Positions 1 to 6,288 of a stretch of DNA of 13,388 nt are shown piece by piece; positions within the stretch are counted from its first letter, which is position 1; every line of letters starts with the position of its first letter. Below the pieces are notes generated by a model. That model saw nothing but the letters and a program-made list of their open reading frames with translations, was not told the origin of the DNA and did no database searches. Origin of the DNA: an uncultured Verrucomicrobiae bacterium (lineage in GTDB: Bacteria; Verrucomicrobiota; Verrucomicrobiia; Verrucomicrobiales; Akkermansiaceae); the NCBI GenBank assembly GCA_937957985.1, contig CALGOH010000072.1, forward strand, positions 1 through 13,388, written 5' to 3'. The position numbers were made by a program, and so were the translations under genes.

Positions 1-1
1 C

Positions 2-136
2 GTCTCCGCCTACGTGAGGGAATCGGATCGCGCGGTGTTCGTCTTTGACACGCGGACGCAGAAGCACCTCCCCGCCGATCTCGATCCGAGATTCGCCACG
101 CCGAAGGAACACGCCACCACCGACCAGCCCGGCTGA
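2..136 (+). CDS. 3' end of an unidentified plus-strand gene
   Basis: This is the last 44 codons of a gene that starts outside the window, read in frame 2 and ending with TGA at 134-136. The visible protein is hydrophilic (it contains AVFVFDTRTQKHLPADLDPR) and matches no family I recognise. I prefer this frame because about 84% of its codons end in G or C, against about 64% for the open frame on the opposite strand. It converges with the cytochrome fusion gene with no bases between the two stop codons. The frame is reasonably supported; the function is unknown. Confidence 0.5.
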   Translation, partial: VSAYVRESDRAVFVFDTRTQKHLPADLDPRFATPKEHATTDQPG

Positions 137-1909
137 TCAGCGGCGCAACCCGCGCACCCACTCCGCCAGCGCGAGCACCCCGCCGTCGGAAAGCAGCTCG
201 TGCCCCGGCATGTCGGTGCCGGGCACGCCCCACCGGATCACCCGCGGCAGGTTCCCCGTGTCCGCGGTCCAGACGAAGGGCCCGTCCACCAGGTTCGCTG
301 GCGGCTTGGCGAAGCGATCCGCCAACCCGCCGTCGCCACGGCCGCCGGGGCCATGACAAGCCGCACAGTGCGCCGCGAAAAGCGCCGCCCCGTCGCCGGC
401 CGCCGTCCCCTCCGGTTTCCATTCAGCCGCCCGCTGCATCCGCCACACCAGCGCGTCGCCCTGACCGTCGGTCAGCCACGCGATCAGGTCGTCTCCCCGG
501 CGATCCTCGAAAAGGTGCGCGTAGGACGGCATCGCGCTGTCCTTCACGAACTTCCGCGGGGCGATGAAATGCTCGCGCAGCCACGCCGCCGAGCGCCGGG
601 CCCCGACATGCGCCAGGTCCGGCCCCTGCCGGCGGTTGCCGATCAGCACCGGCCGCTGGTTCCGGACCTCCTCCAGCTCCGACGGCGGACCCCAGCCCTC
701 CGGGTCCCCGGGCCGCACGTAGCGCGAGTGGCAGGCAATGCAGCCCTCCGCGAGATAGACCTGCCGACCCCTCGCGACCGCATCCGCGCCCTCCGGTTTC
801 GACTTCGAGAACACCCAACCCACCAAGCCGACTCCAAGCGGGGTCGCCCAGGCCCGCCACCGCCGGCCGAACACCGCCACCAGCACCACGATCGCCGCAA
901 GTACGACGAACATCGGAGGCACCCGGTGCAGCGTCTGCGCCATCCCGATCCCGTTCGCCGAACCGAACCACCCCGCCACCGCGAATACCCACGCCGCCCG
1001 CGTGGCGGCGGATTTCATCCGCCATGCCTCCATCCCATATCCCGGCCACGCCACCAGCGCCGTCGAATACAGCGACACGCCGACCGGATACAGCCATCCC
1101 GCGACCGGCCGGCCGGCCTCCGCATTCACCGCCAGCGCCGCCGTCGCCAGCACGACGAGGGCCGCCGACACCGGCCCCTTCCATCCGCCGCACGCAAACC
1201 ACCATCCCGCCACCAGCGCCGCTGTTAGATGAAGCCCGGCATTCCGCCACAGCATCCCGTCGCCCCAGGTTCCGGCCTTCAGCTCCCGCTCATGCTGGAT
1301 GATGAAGAAGGCCGCCGAATCCAGCCACACCAGCGCTAGAAATGCCAACACGGCCACCGTGGCTGCCCCGGCCCGGGGCAGGCCGTGGTGGAACCGGCCC
1401 GGTTCCTCCACCTTCGGTGCCAGCAACGCCCCTACCCCCGCGAACACCGCCCCCACCCACGCCTGCCCCTGCGGCGCCATCGAGAACACCCACGGCACGT
1501 TGCACAGCGCGTAGCCCAGTCCGGTCCCAAGCCCGACCCAGCCCACCCCGCACCACCGGGGAAGCAGGGCCGCCGCCGACACCGTCGCCCCGCCGATCCC
1601 GGCACCCGTTAGAACCGCCACGAACAACCCTCCGAAGAAACCGCCCGCCATCGTCGCGAGCCCCGCCGCCACCGCCCCGACCACCAGCGCCGCCCGCAGC
1701 ACCGGCACCGACACCCCGCGCAGGGCGACAAGAAAGCCGGCCACGATCCCGCTGAGCGCCATCGCCCCCAGGGCCACCTTCTCACCCGGCATCCCCACCC
1801 CGTCGCCGCGCAGGATCTCGACGAACGCGAACTGCGCGAAGATCAGGAAGAATCCATAGACCGACGCCACCACGCCGGCCGCCCGCAGCTTTGTCGTCAC
1901 CGCCACCAT
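137..1909 (-). CDS. MFS-like membrane domain fused to CcoO-like and second cytochrome c domains
   Basis: This 590-residue protein probably carries electrons in a membrane-bound respiratory complex. Residues 1-350 form about 12 hydrophobic segments with an MFS-like pattern. After a further hydrophobic stretch near 355-368 comes a cytochrome c domain with heme site C390-I-A-C393-H394 and likely axial Met460 (SAMPSY). Its EGCIACHSRYVRP, QGPDLAHVG and FIAPRKFVKDSAMPSY stretches resemble CcoO of cbb3 oxidases. A second domain has C515-A-A-C518-H519 and likely axial Met567 (GTDMPG), like the end of CcoP. The ATG at 1909 is chosen because the 49 codons before it are Gly/Arg-rich and lie over the neighbouring gene. 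The start overlaps that gene by 13 nt. The MFS-cytochrome fusion is unusual. A two-hairpin repeat lies in the loop between segments 6 and 7. Heme binding is secure, the MFS label moderate, and the partner complex inferred. Confidence 0.88.
   Translation of the reverse strand: MVAVTTKLRAAGVVASVYGFFLIFAQFAFVEILRGDGVGMPGEKVALGAMALSGIVAGFLVALRGVSVPVLRAALVVGAVAAGLATMAGGFFGGLFVAVLTGAGIGGATVSAAALLPRWCGVGWVGLGTGLGYALCNVPWVFSMAPQGQAWVGAVFAGVGALLAPKVEEPGRFHHGLPRAGAATVAVLAFLALVWLDSAAFFIIQHERELKAGTWGDGMLWRNAGLHLTAALVAGWWFACGGWKGPVSAALVVLATAALAVNAEAGRPVAGWLYPVGVSLYSTALVAWPGYGMEAWRMKSAATRAAWVFAVAGWFGSANGIGMAQTLHRVPPMFVVLAAIVVLVAVFGRRWRAWATPLGVGLVGWVFSKSKPEGADAVARGRQVYLAEGCIACHSRYVRPGDPEGWGPPSELEEVRNQRPVLIGNRRQGPDLAHVGARRSAAWLREHFIAPRKFVKDSAMPSYAHLFEDRRGDDLIAWLTDGQGDALVWRMQRAAEWKPEGTAAGDGAALFAAHCAACHGPGGRGDGGLADRFAKPPANLVDGPFVWTADTGNLPRVIRWGVPGTDMPGHELLSDGGVLALAEWVRGLRR
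1361..1411 (-). repeat. two-hairpin palindromic repeat, copy 1 (inside the cytochrome fusion gene)
   Basis: The plus strand shows hairpin A at 1363-1381, CTGCCCCGG and CCGGGGCAG around one C. A linker beginning GCCGTGG follows, then hairpin B at 1390-1406, GGAACCGG and CCGGTTCC around one C. An outer GTGG/CCAC pairing (1385-1388 with 1408-1411) extends hairpin B across a T-T mismatch. It encodes residues around HHGLPRAGAA, in the loop between predicted helices 6 and 7. Confidence 0.75.
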
Positions 1910-2277
1910 CGCTTCCGCAGCCCGATCACCTGCACCACCGCCACCCCCGCGTCGGTCACCGCCACCCCCGCCCAAGCCGGCTCCAGCGTGCCACCCATGA
2001 TGTTCATTGTCACAAAGGCCGCCACCATCCCCCTCACCAATGCTGTGAAGGCCCACACCGTCTCGCCCTCGCGCTCCCCTTTCAAGGCGAGCCCGTAGCT
2101 AAGCCCGACCGCCCCGACGAACACCCCGATCCAGCGGAGAAGGACCCCGCTTTCCGCCGGCAGCGGCGCAATCCCCAGCGTCGCCAGCACCCAGCCAGGA
2201 CACGTCACCAACAGCAACCCGGTCGAGGCGTCCATCGCCCCCACCACCACGCTCCACCATCGACAGAACCGCTTCAT
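1897..2277 (-). CDS. small four-helix membrane protein, unidentified
   Basis: I do not recognise this 126-residue protein. It has four hydrophobic segments at about 8-28, 43-62, 75-92 and 98-118, a basic start (MKRFCRWW) and a basic end (RKRWWR). There is no heme motif, metal site or signal peptide. The ATG at 2277 overlaps the previous stop by 4 nt (ATGA) and has a good Shine-Dalgarno sequence, GGGAGG, seven bases upstream. Its last 13 nt overlap the start of the cytochrome fusion gene. Lying between two heme-protein genes, it could be an accessory subunit or assembly factor; this rests on position only. The overlapping minus-strand frame that runs on to 3324 is not the real start. Confidence 0.8.
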   Translation of the reverse strand: MKRFCRWWSVVVGAMDASTGLLLVTCPGWVLATLGIAPLPAESGVLLRWIGVFVGAVGLSYGLALKGEREGETVWAFTALVRGMVAAFVTMNIMGGTLEPAWAGVAVTDAGVAVVQVIGLRKRWWR

Positions 2278-3602
2278 GCCTGCACCTCCCGTAGCTGCCC
2301 CGGCCCGGGGCAGGCCGTGGCGACGGCGGCCCGCCGTCCCGCCACAAACCACCCGACCGAAACCCCGAACATCACCATCCCGAAAACCGTCCTCAACCCC
2401 AGCCCCACTGATCTCCACAGCGGCCGCTCGACCATCCACCCGTAGCCACCGCCCTCCAGCCAGCCCATCGCCGCCAGCACGACCACCATCCCCAGTGCCG
2501 CCGCGTTCCAAGCCACGATGGTCCTCGTACTTCCGACCCGCACCCCCAGCAGCGTGAGTAGCAGCGCCCCGAACGAACTCGTGAAACCCGCCATCGCCAG
2601 GTGCGAGTGGGCCACCAGACCCTGCGTGAACTTCAGGCGGTCGAGCACCTCCGGAAAATACGCCGTCACGCCGCTGAGCACCAGCAAGCCCCACCAACCG
2701 AGGAGCGACCAACGCCACGCCCGCGATTCCTCCGGCCATTCGTAGCGACGCCACCAGCGCGGCAGCAAAAAAATCCACGGCACCAGGAAGAGCATCGCGA
2801 GGATCTGCCACCAGTCGCGGTGGGTGCCGCCCATCGCCTCGGTCACGCCGAAGACCACCCACGAAACGCCGAAAAAGACCAGTGTCCACGACCGGAGCGC
2901 GGACTTCAGTCCGCCCCGGAGAAAGGGCGCCGCCACGGGGGCGGACTGAAGTCCGCGCTCCAACAGCACCGCCGGCAGCATCAGCATCAGCCCCACCACG
3001 AACAACGTCGATCCCAGCAGGCTCGACCCGGTCGGCCCGCCGGTCGTCTCGTCCACCGGCGGATAGACCTCCGGCGACGCGGCGAGGAACATCATGAGGG
3101 GCACTCCTGCCAGCGCCAGTAGGGCAACCAACCTCCAGCCACCGCGCACCCGCAGCCAGCCCCTCGCCAGCGCCAGCCACAGCAGCACCAGCGCCACCAC
3201 GAACTCGACCAGCGCGCCACCCGACCAATCGAGGAAGATCTTCCCCGAACTCCCGCCCTGCAGCCAGTTCAGACAGCCCAGCGCCAGCGCCGCGGTCCAC
3301 GCCCACACCGCCACCTCCGCCCACCTACGGGGCACCTCGTAGATCCTCAGCAGCCACGCCACCAGCGGCAGCGCGGTCCAGCCGTAGAGCTGGGCGTCCA
3401 GATGCACCGGCACCCAGCGGCCGTAGGTCCACTCGCCCGCCTGCCACCCCGGGCGAAGCAGCAGCAGCGAAAGCCACAGCCCCACCGCGTTCGCGGCGAC
3501 CAGCCACCCGAGCGCGTGCACCCCGGCAAGGGGTGGCTGCGGCGGCTCGCCGCAGGCCGTGGCAGCGGCGGCCCGCCGCTCACCATCCAGAGCTTCATTC
3601 AC
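2274..3602 (-). CDS. heme-copper oxidase subunit I-like 12-helix protein without visible CuB ligands
   Basis: This 442-residue, 12-segment protein resembles subunit I of heme-copper and cbb3-type oxidases. His67 in PVHLDAQLYGW (helix 2) and His332/His334 in VAHSHLAMAGF (helix 10) fit the heme ligands of that superfamily. Helices 6 and 7 (about 195-215 and 238-255), where catalytic members carry the three CuB histidines, contain none; the only other histidines are His29 and His261. Family membership is therefore likely, but O2 or NO reduction at a normal binuclear centre is doubtful. It could be a b-type heme electron-transfer or sensing subunit. The start is GTG at 3602, overlapping the ATPase stop (GTGA), with GGGAGGG seven bases upstream; no ATG occurs in frame before about residue 170. 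Palindromic repeats occupy residues about 7-24, 215-238 and 420-436, all outside membrane segments. Confidence 0.8.
   Translation of the reverse strand: MNEALDGERRAAAATACGEPPQPPLAGVHALGWLVAANAVGLWLSLLLLRPGWQAGEWTYGRWVPVHLDAQLYGWTALPLVAWLLRIYEVPRRWAEVAVWAWTAALALGCLNWLQGGSSGKIFLDWSGGALVEFVVALVLLWLALARGWLRVRGGWRLVALLALAGVPLMMFLAASPEVYPPVDETTGGPTGSSLLGSTLFVVGLMLMLPAVLLERGLQSAPVAAPFLRGGLKSALRSWTLVFFGVSWVVFGVTEAMGGTHRDWWQILAMLFLVPWIFLLPRWWRRYEWPEESRAWRWSLLGWWGLLVLSGVTAYFPEVLDRLKFTQGLVAHSHLAMAGFTSSFGALLLTLLGVRVGSTRTIVAWNAAALGMVVVLAAMGWLEGGGYGWMVERPLWRSVGLGLRTVFGMVMFGVSVGWFVAGRRAAVATACPGPGQLREVQA
2285..2290 (-). promoter_or_regulatory. ribosome binding site of the 126-residue membrane protein
   Basis: GGGAGG on the minus strand ends seven bases before the ATG at 2277. 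It lies inside the upstream gene and settles the start of the small overlapping gene. Confidence 0.7.
2293..2345 (-). repeat. two-hairpin palindromic repeat, copy 2 (3' end of the subunit I-like gene)
   Basis: Hairpin A at 2295-2313 is identical to copy 1 (9 bp around one C). After the GCCGTGG linker, hairpin B at 2322-2338 is GACGGCGG and CCGCCGTC around one C, a stem of different sequence but equal length to copy 1. An outer GTGGC/GCCAC pairing with a 2-nt bulge extends it. It encodes residues around GRRAAVATACPGPGQ, the hydrophilic tail after the last helix. Confidence 0.75.
2894..2961. repeat. 24-bp perfect inverted repeat inside the subunit I-like gene
   Basis: Positions 2894-2917 are the exact reverse complement of 2938-2961, with a 20-nt loop. 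Each arm holds the near-palindrome GCGGACTTCAGTCCGC or its complement. It is read in frame as about 24 residues (ERGLQSAPVAAP, then FLRGGLKSALRS) in the loop between helices 6 and 7. It looks like a small inserted palindromic element that kept the frame open. Confidence 0.85.
3535..3584 (-). repeat. two-hairpin palindromic repeat, copy 3 (5' end of the subunit I-like gene)
   Basis: Hairpin A at 3537-3555 is CTGCGGCGG and TCGCCGCAG around one C: eight pairs plus a G-T, and a different stem from copies 1 and 2. The GCCGTGG linker is kept. Hairpin B at 3564-3580 is AGCGGCGG and CCGCCGCT around one C, a perfect stem. It encodes about ERRAAAATACGEPPQ in the N-terminal tail before helix 1. Confidence 0.75.
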
Positions 3603-4255
3603 GCCTCGACCCTCCCGTCCCTCATTTTCACCACCCGCCCGCAGCGCCCCGCCAGTTCCCCGTCGTGCGTCGCCATCACCAGCGTCAGCCCTTGCTCCGC
3701 CACCAGATTCATCAGCAACCCGAACACCGCCTCCCGGTTGCTCTCGTCGAGCGCCCCGGTCGGCTCGTCCGCCAGCAGGACGCGCGGGCGGTTCATCAGC
3801 GCCCGGCACAGCGCGCCGCGCTGGCGTTCGCCGCCGGAAAGCTCGCGCACCCGGCGGTCGAGCCGCCCCTCCAGCCCGGTCGCCGCCGCCAGCTCGCGGA
3901 CGCGGTCGCGGGCCGCCCGGCGCGGCATCCCGACCGCCACCGCCGGCACCAGCAGGTTCTCCTCGAGCGTCAGCCCGGGCATCAGGTGGTGGAGCTGGAA
4001 AACGAATCCCACCACGTGGCGCAGCAGTTCGCGGCGGGATGCCTCGTCGACCACGCCCCGCCCGGCCACCATGACCCGCCCGCGCTGCGGCACCTCGAGG
4101 CCGGCGATCACGTTGAGCAAGGTCGATTTCCCGCAGCCCGACGGCCCGACCAGCGCCACCGTCGAGCCTTCCTCGACGACGAGATCGACCCCCTTGAGCA
4201 CCTCGATCCGGCCTTCGTCGTAGCTGCGCCACACATCCTCGATCGCGATCATCAT
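3599..4255 (-). CDS. LolD/MacB-type ABC transporter ATPase
   Basis: This 218-residue nucleotide-binding subunit is full length for the LolD/MacB/FtsE class and works at the inner membrane with the permease encoded just upstream. Visible motifs are Walker A GPSGCGKST (residues 37-45), Q-loop FQLHHLMP (about 86-93), signature LSGGERQR (about 139-146), Walker B VLLADEPTGALD and the H-loop in ATHD. The ATG at 4255 overlaps the permease stop (ATGA), with GAGG a few bases upstream. A second ATG follows immediately and would give almost the same protein. It ends in a GTGA overlap with the subunit I-like gene, coupling the transporter to the respiratory genes. The substrate (lipoprotein, lipid or other) cannot be read from the sequence. 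Confidence 0.93.
   Translation of the reverse strand: MMIAIEDVWRSYDEGRIEVLKGVDLVVEEGSTVALVGPSGCGKSTLLNVIAGLEVPQRGRVMVAGRGVVDEASRRELLRHVVGFVFQLHHLMPGLTLEENLLVPAVAVGMPRRAARDRVRELAAATGLEGRLDRRVRELSGGERQRGALCRALMNRPRVLLADEPTGALDESNREAVFGLLMNLVAEQGLTLVMATHDGELAGRCGRVVKMRDGRVEA
3610..3616 (-). promoter_or_regulatory. ribosome binding site deciding the GTG start at 3602
   Basis: GGGAGGG on the minus strand lies seven bases before GTG 3602, inside the last codons of the ATPase gene. It supports the GTG start, since the frame has no early ATG. Confidence 0.7.
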
Positions 4256-5364
4256 TCGAACCTCAGGGCCTCCGCCGGTTTCAGCCTCGCCGCGTGCGCC
4301 GCCGGATACAACGCGCCGCCGATGCCGGTGAGCAGCGCCAGTCCGGCCGCGCCCAGCACCTCCATCATCCCGACCTGCGGCTCGATGTAGCCCTGCAGCG
4401 CCGGCAGGGCCTCGAGGATCCGCAGCCCGGCCAGCGACAGCCCCCAGCCGGCGAGCATGCCGAGGGCCGAAAGCATCAGCGACTCGCCGAGGATCATCCG
4501 CGCGAGCTGCCCGCGCGAGAATCCGCAGACGCGCAGCACCGCCAGCTCGCGGATGCGGCCGAAGACCGACAGGATCATCGTATTGGTCACGCTCAGCCCG
4601 CCTAACAGGAATGCGCAGCCGCCGACCACCCAGGCGGTCGTCTTGAGGATGCGGAACTGCGAGTAGCTGCGGCTGAACTCCTCGTTCTCGAGCGCCGTCA
4701 GACGGCCGTGGTTCGCATCGACCCACTCCCTGACCTCGCGCGGCTCGTGCCCCTCGGCCAGAGCGACGGTGACCACCGACGACACGCCCTCCTTGTGGAA
4801 GGCCCGCTGGCATTCCGAGAGCGGCAGGAACACGCCGCCGTTCTCGAAGCCGTTCTCCATTCGCACCACCCCGGCGACCGGCCAGCTTTCCTGCCCCAGC
4901 ACGACCTCGTCGCCGGCCGTGGCCTTGAGAAAATCGGCCGCCCGCTCGCCGAGCACCACGCCGCGGCCGTCGTCGGAGAATCCCACCGGCGCCCCGCTGA
5001 GCCACTCGGCCCCGGCCAGCCGGCCGTCGCCGGCGCGGATCCCGAAGCAGGTGATCACCGGCCGGTCCGGCGCGGTGATGATGGTGAAGAGCACCGGCTG
5101 CGCCTCCCGGACGAAGGGCTGCGACTCGAGCTCGGCGACCAGCGACTCCGGCACGTTGCTGAAGAACAGGTCCGAGACGTTGCGCTCGAAGACCACCATC
5201 TCCGCGTCGCTGCGCAGGATCTTCTCGAACATCCTCACCGCTCCACCGAGCAGGCCGACCACGCTCAGCATCGTCGCGACGCCGAGCGCGATGCCCGTCG
5301 CCCCGATCGCCGTCCGCACGCGGTGCCGGCGCAGGTTCGTGAGGATCAGCTTCCAGAGGCTCAT
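4252..5364 (-). CDS. FtsX/LolC/MacB-type ABC transporter permease
   Basis: This 370-residue permease has the FtsX/MacB layout: one N-terminal helix (about 18-42), a large periplasmic domain (about 45-240) and three C-terminal helices (about 243-266, 292-316 and 335-356). The cytoplasmic segment FGRIRELAVLRVCGFSRGQL (268-287) matches the coupling region typical of the family, and the end PAAHAARLKPAEALRFE is also typical. Its ATPase follows with a 4-nt overlap. The start ATG at 5364 overlaps the polyprenyl synthase stop (ATGA). There is only one permease gene, so a homodimer is likely, unlike LolC/LolE. The substrate is unknown; these transporters usually extrude or extract lipids, lipoproteins or hydrophobic compounds rather than import nutrients. 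Confidence 0.9.
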   Translation of the reverse strand: MSLWKLILTNLRRHRVRTAIGATGIALGVATMLSVVGLLGGAVRMFEKILRSDAEMVVFERNVSDLFFSNVPESLVAELESQPFVREAQPVLFTIITAPDRPVITCFGIRAGDGRLAGAEWLSGAPVGFSDDGRGVVLGERAADFLKATAGDEVVLGQESWPVAGVVRMENGFENGGVFLPLSECQRAFHKEGVSSVVTVALAEGHEPREVREWVDANHGRLTALENEEFSRSYSQFRILKTTAWVVGGCAFLLGGLSVTNTMILSVFGRIRELAVLRVCGFSRGQLARMILGESLMLSALGMLAGWGLSLAGLRILEALPALQGYIEPQVGMMEVLGAAGLALLTGIGGALYPAAHAARLKPAEALRFE

Positions 5365-6281
5365 CCCGCCGCGGACTCGAGGGGTTGCAGCGCGCCCTCC
5401 GGCACGCCGACGCGCAGGGCCCCGAGCATCCCCCAGCGCTCGGGCGGTGCCGGAAGCTTCGCCTGCACCCGGTCGCCGACCTCGATCAGCCGCCGCAGCC
5501 GGGCCACCGCCTCGGGAAACCCCTCCGCCATGACCAGGTTCGGCCGCCCCATCGCCTCGTCCCGGCCGGCCGTCTTGCCGCCGCCGCCGAGGACGTCCTT
5601 GATGTCGTCCGCCGCCTGGTACGCCAGTCCCCGTAGCAGGGCGAGGCGGTCCAGCAACTGCAGCTCGCGACCGCCCCCGCGGCCGACCACGGCCGGCAGC
5701 AGCAGCGTGAGCCGCAGCAGGTCGCCGGTCTTGCGCGCGGCCACCTCGCTGACCTCCGCCACCGACCGGCCGCCGCGCCAGCCGCCGAGGTCGTGCGACT
5801 GGCCGCCGATCATTCCGGTCGTGCCGAGGCAGCGGTCGACGATCTCGCCCGCCAGCCGCCGCCTCGCGGCCGGCGCGTCGGAGATCCCCTGCCACAGCAG
5901 CGCGTAGCCGCGGTTGATCATCGCCAGCGCCGCGAGCATCGCGATGCCCTCGCCGTGCAGCAGGTGCAGCGCCGGCATGCCGCGGCGCAGCCGCGCGTCG
6001 TCCATCGCCGGCAGGTCGTCGAAGACCAGCGAGGCGGTGTGCAGGTACTCGATCCCGCAGGCCATCGCCCGCGCCGAACCCTCGGCGACACCCATCTCGA
6101 TGCCGACGAGGTAGGCGGTCACCGCCCGGGTCATCGACCCCGGCCGCGCCAGCAGGTCCCCGATCGCCGCGGCGAGCCGTGGCTCGACCCGCTCCGGACG
6201 CCCCATGCCCTGGCGGAAGCTCTCCACCATCAGCGCGCGGACGCATCCGGCCCGCCTTCTCCACCATGATTCCGGTGTCAT
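5361..6281 (-). CDS. polyprenyl (farnesyl/geranylgeranyl) diphosphate synthase
   Basis: This 306-residue trans-isoprenyl diphosphate synthase condenses isopentenyl diphosphate with allylic diphosphates in the cytoplasm. The first Asp-rich motif is DDLPAMDD (88-95) followed by RLRRG, and the second is YQAADDIKDVLG (D225, D226, D229). LHTASLVFDD and GEGIAMLAALAMINRGYALL are also typical. The usual N-terminal GGKRxRP motif, which helps bind isopentenyl diphosphate, is weak: the equivalent region reads ARPGSMTRA (45-53). Chain length cannot be assigned firmly; the arrangement suits short products. The ATG at 6281 lies seven bases after the yceI stop; Met18 is an alternative start. Its gene sits between a YceI-type isoprenoid-binding protein and a transporter, suggesting quinone or other isoprenoid lipid metabolism. 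Confidence 0.9.
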   Translation of the reverse strand: MTPESWWRRRAGCVRALMVESFRQGMGRPERVEPRLAAAIGDLLARPGSMTRAVTAYLVGIEMGVAEGSARAMACGIEYLHTASLVFDDLPAMDDARLRRGMPALHLLHGEGIAMLAALAMINRGYALLWQGISDAPAARRRLAGEIVDRCLGTTGMIGGQSHDLGGWRGGRSVAEVSEVAARKTGDLLRLTLLLPAVVGRGGGRELQLLDRLALLRGLAYQAADDIKDVLGGGGKTAGRDEAMGRPNLVMAEGFPEAVARLRRLIEVGDRVQAKLPAPPERWGMLGALRVGVPEGALQPLESAAG

Positions 6282-6288
6282 CGTCGTC

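Noticed and set aside
3022..3100. SPEVY motif of the subunit I-like protein as a degraded oxidase GHPEVY motif (His to Ser)
   Set aside because: By helix count it falls in the loop after helix 5, followed by a polar PPVDETTGGPTG stretch, so the similarity is probably chance; the CuB argument rests on helices 6 and 7 instead.
1361..3584. The hairpin repeats as a CRISPR array or transcription terminators
   Set aside because: The copies are about 1 kb apart without spacers of regular length, lie inside reading frames, and have no T-runs.
2274..4232. Single 652-residue protein joining the ATPase region to the subunit I-like protein
   Set aside because: The first 210 codons are an out-of-frame reading of the ATPase gene; the GTG at 3602 has its own ribosome binding site.
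4708..5907. 399-codon plus-strand frame
   Set aside because: Antisense across the permease and polyprenyl synthase genes; no domain features.
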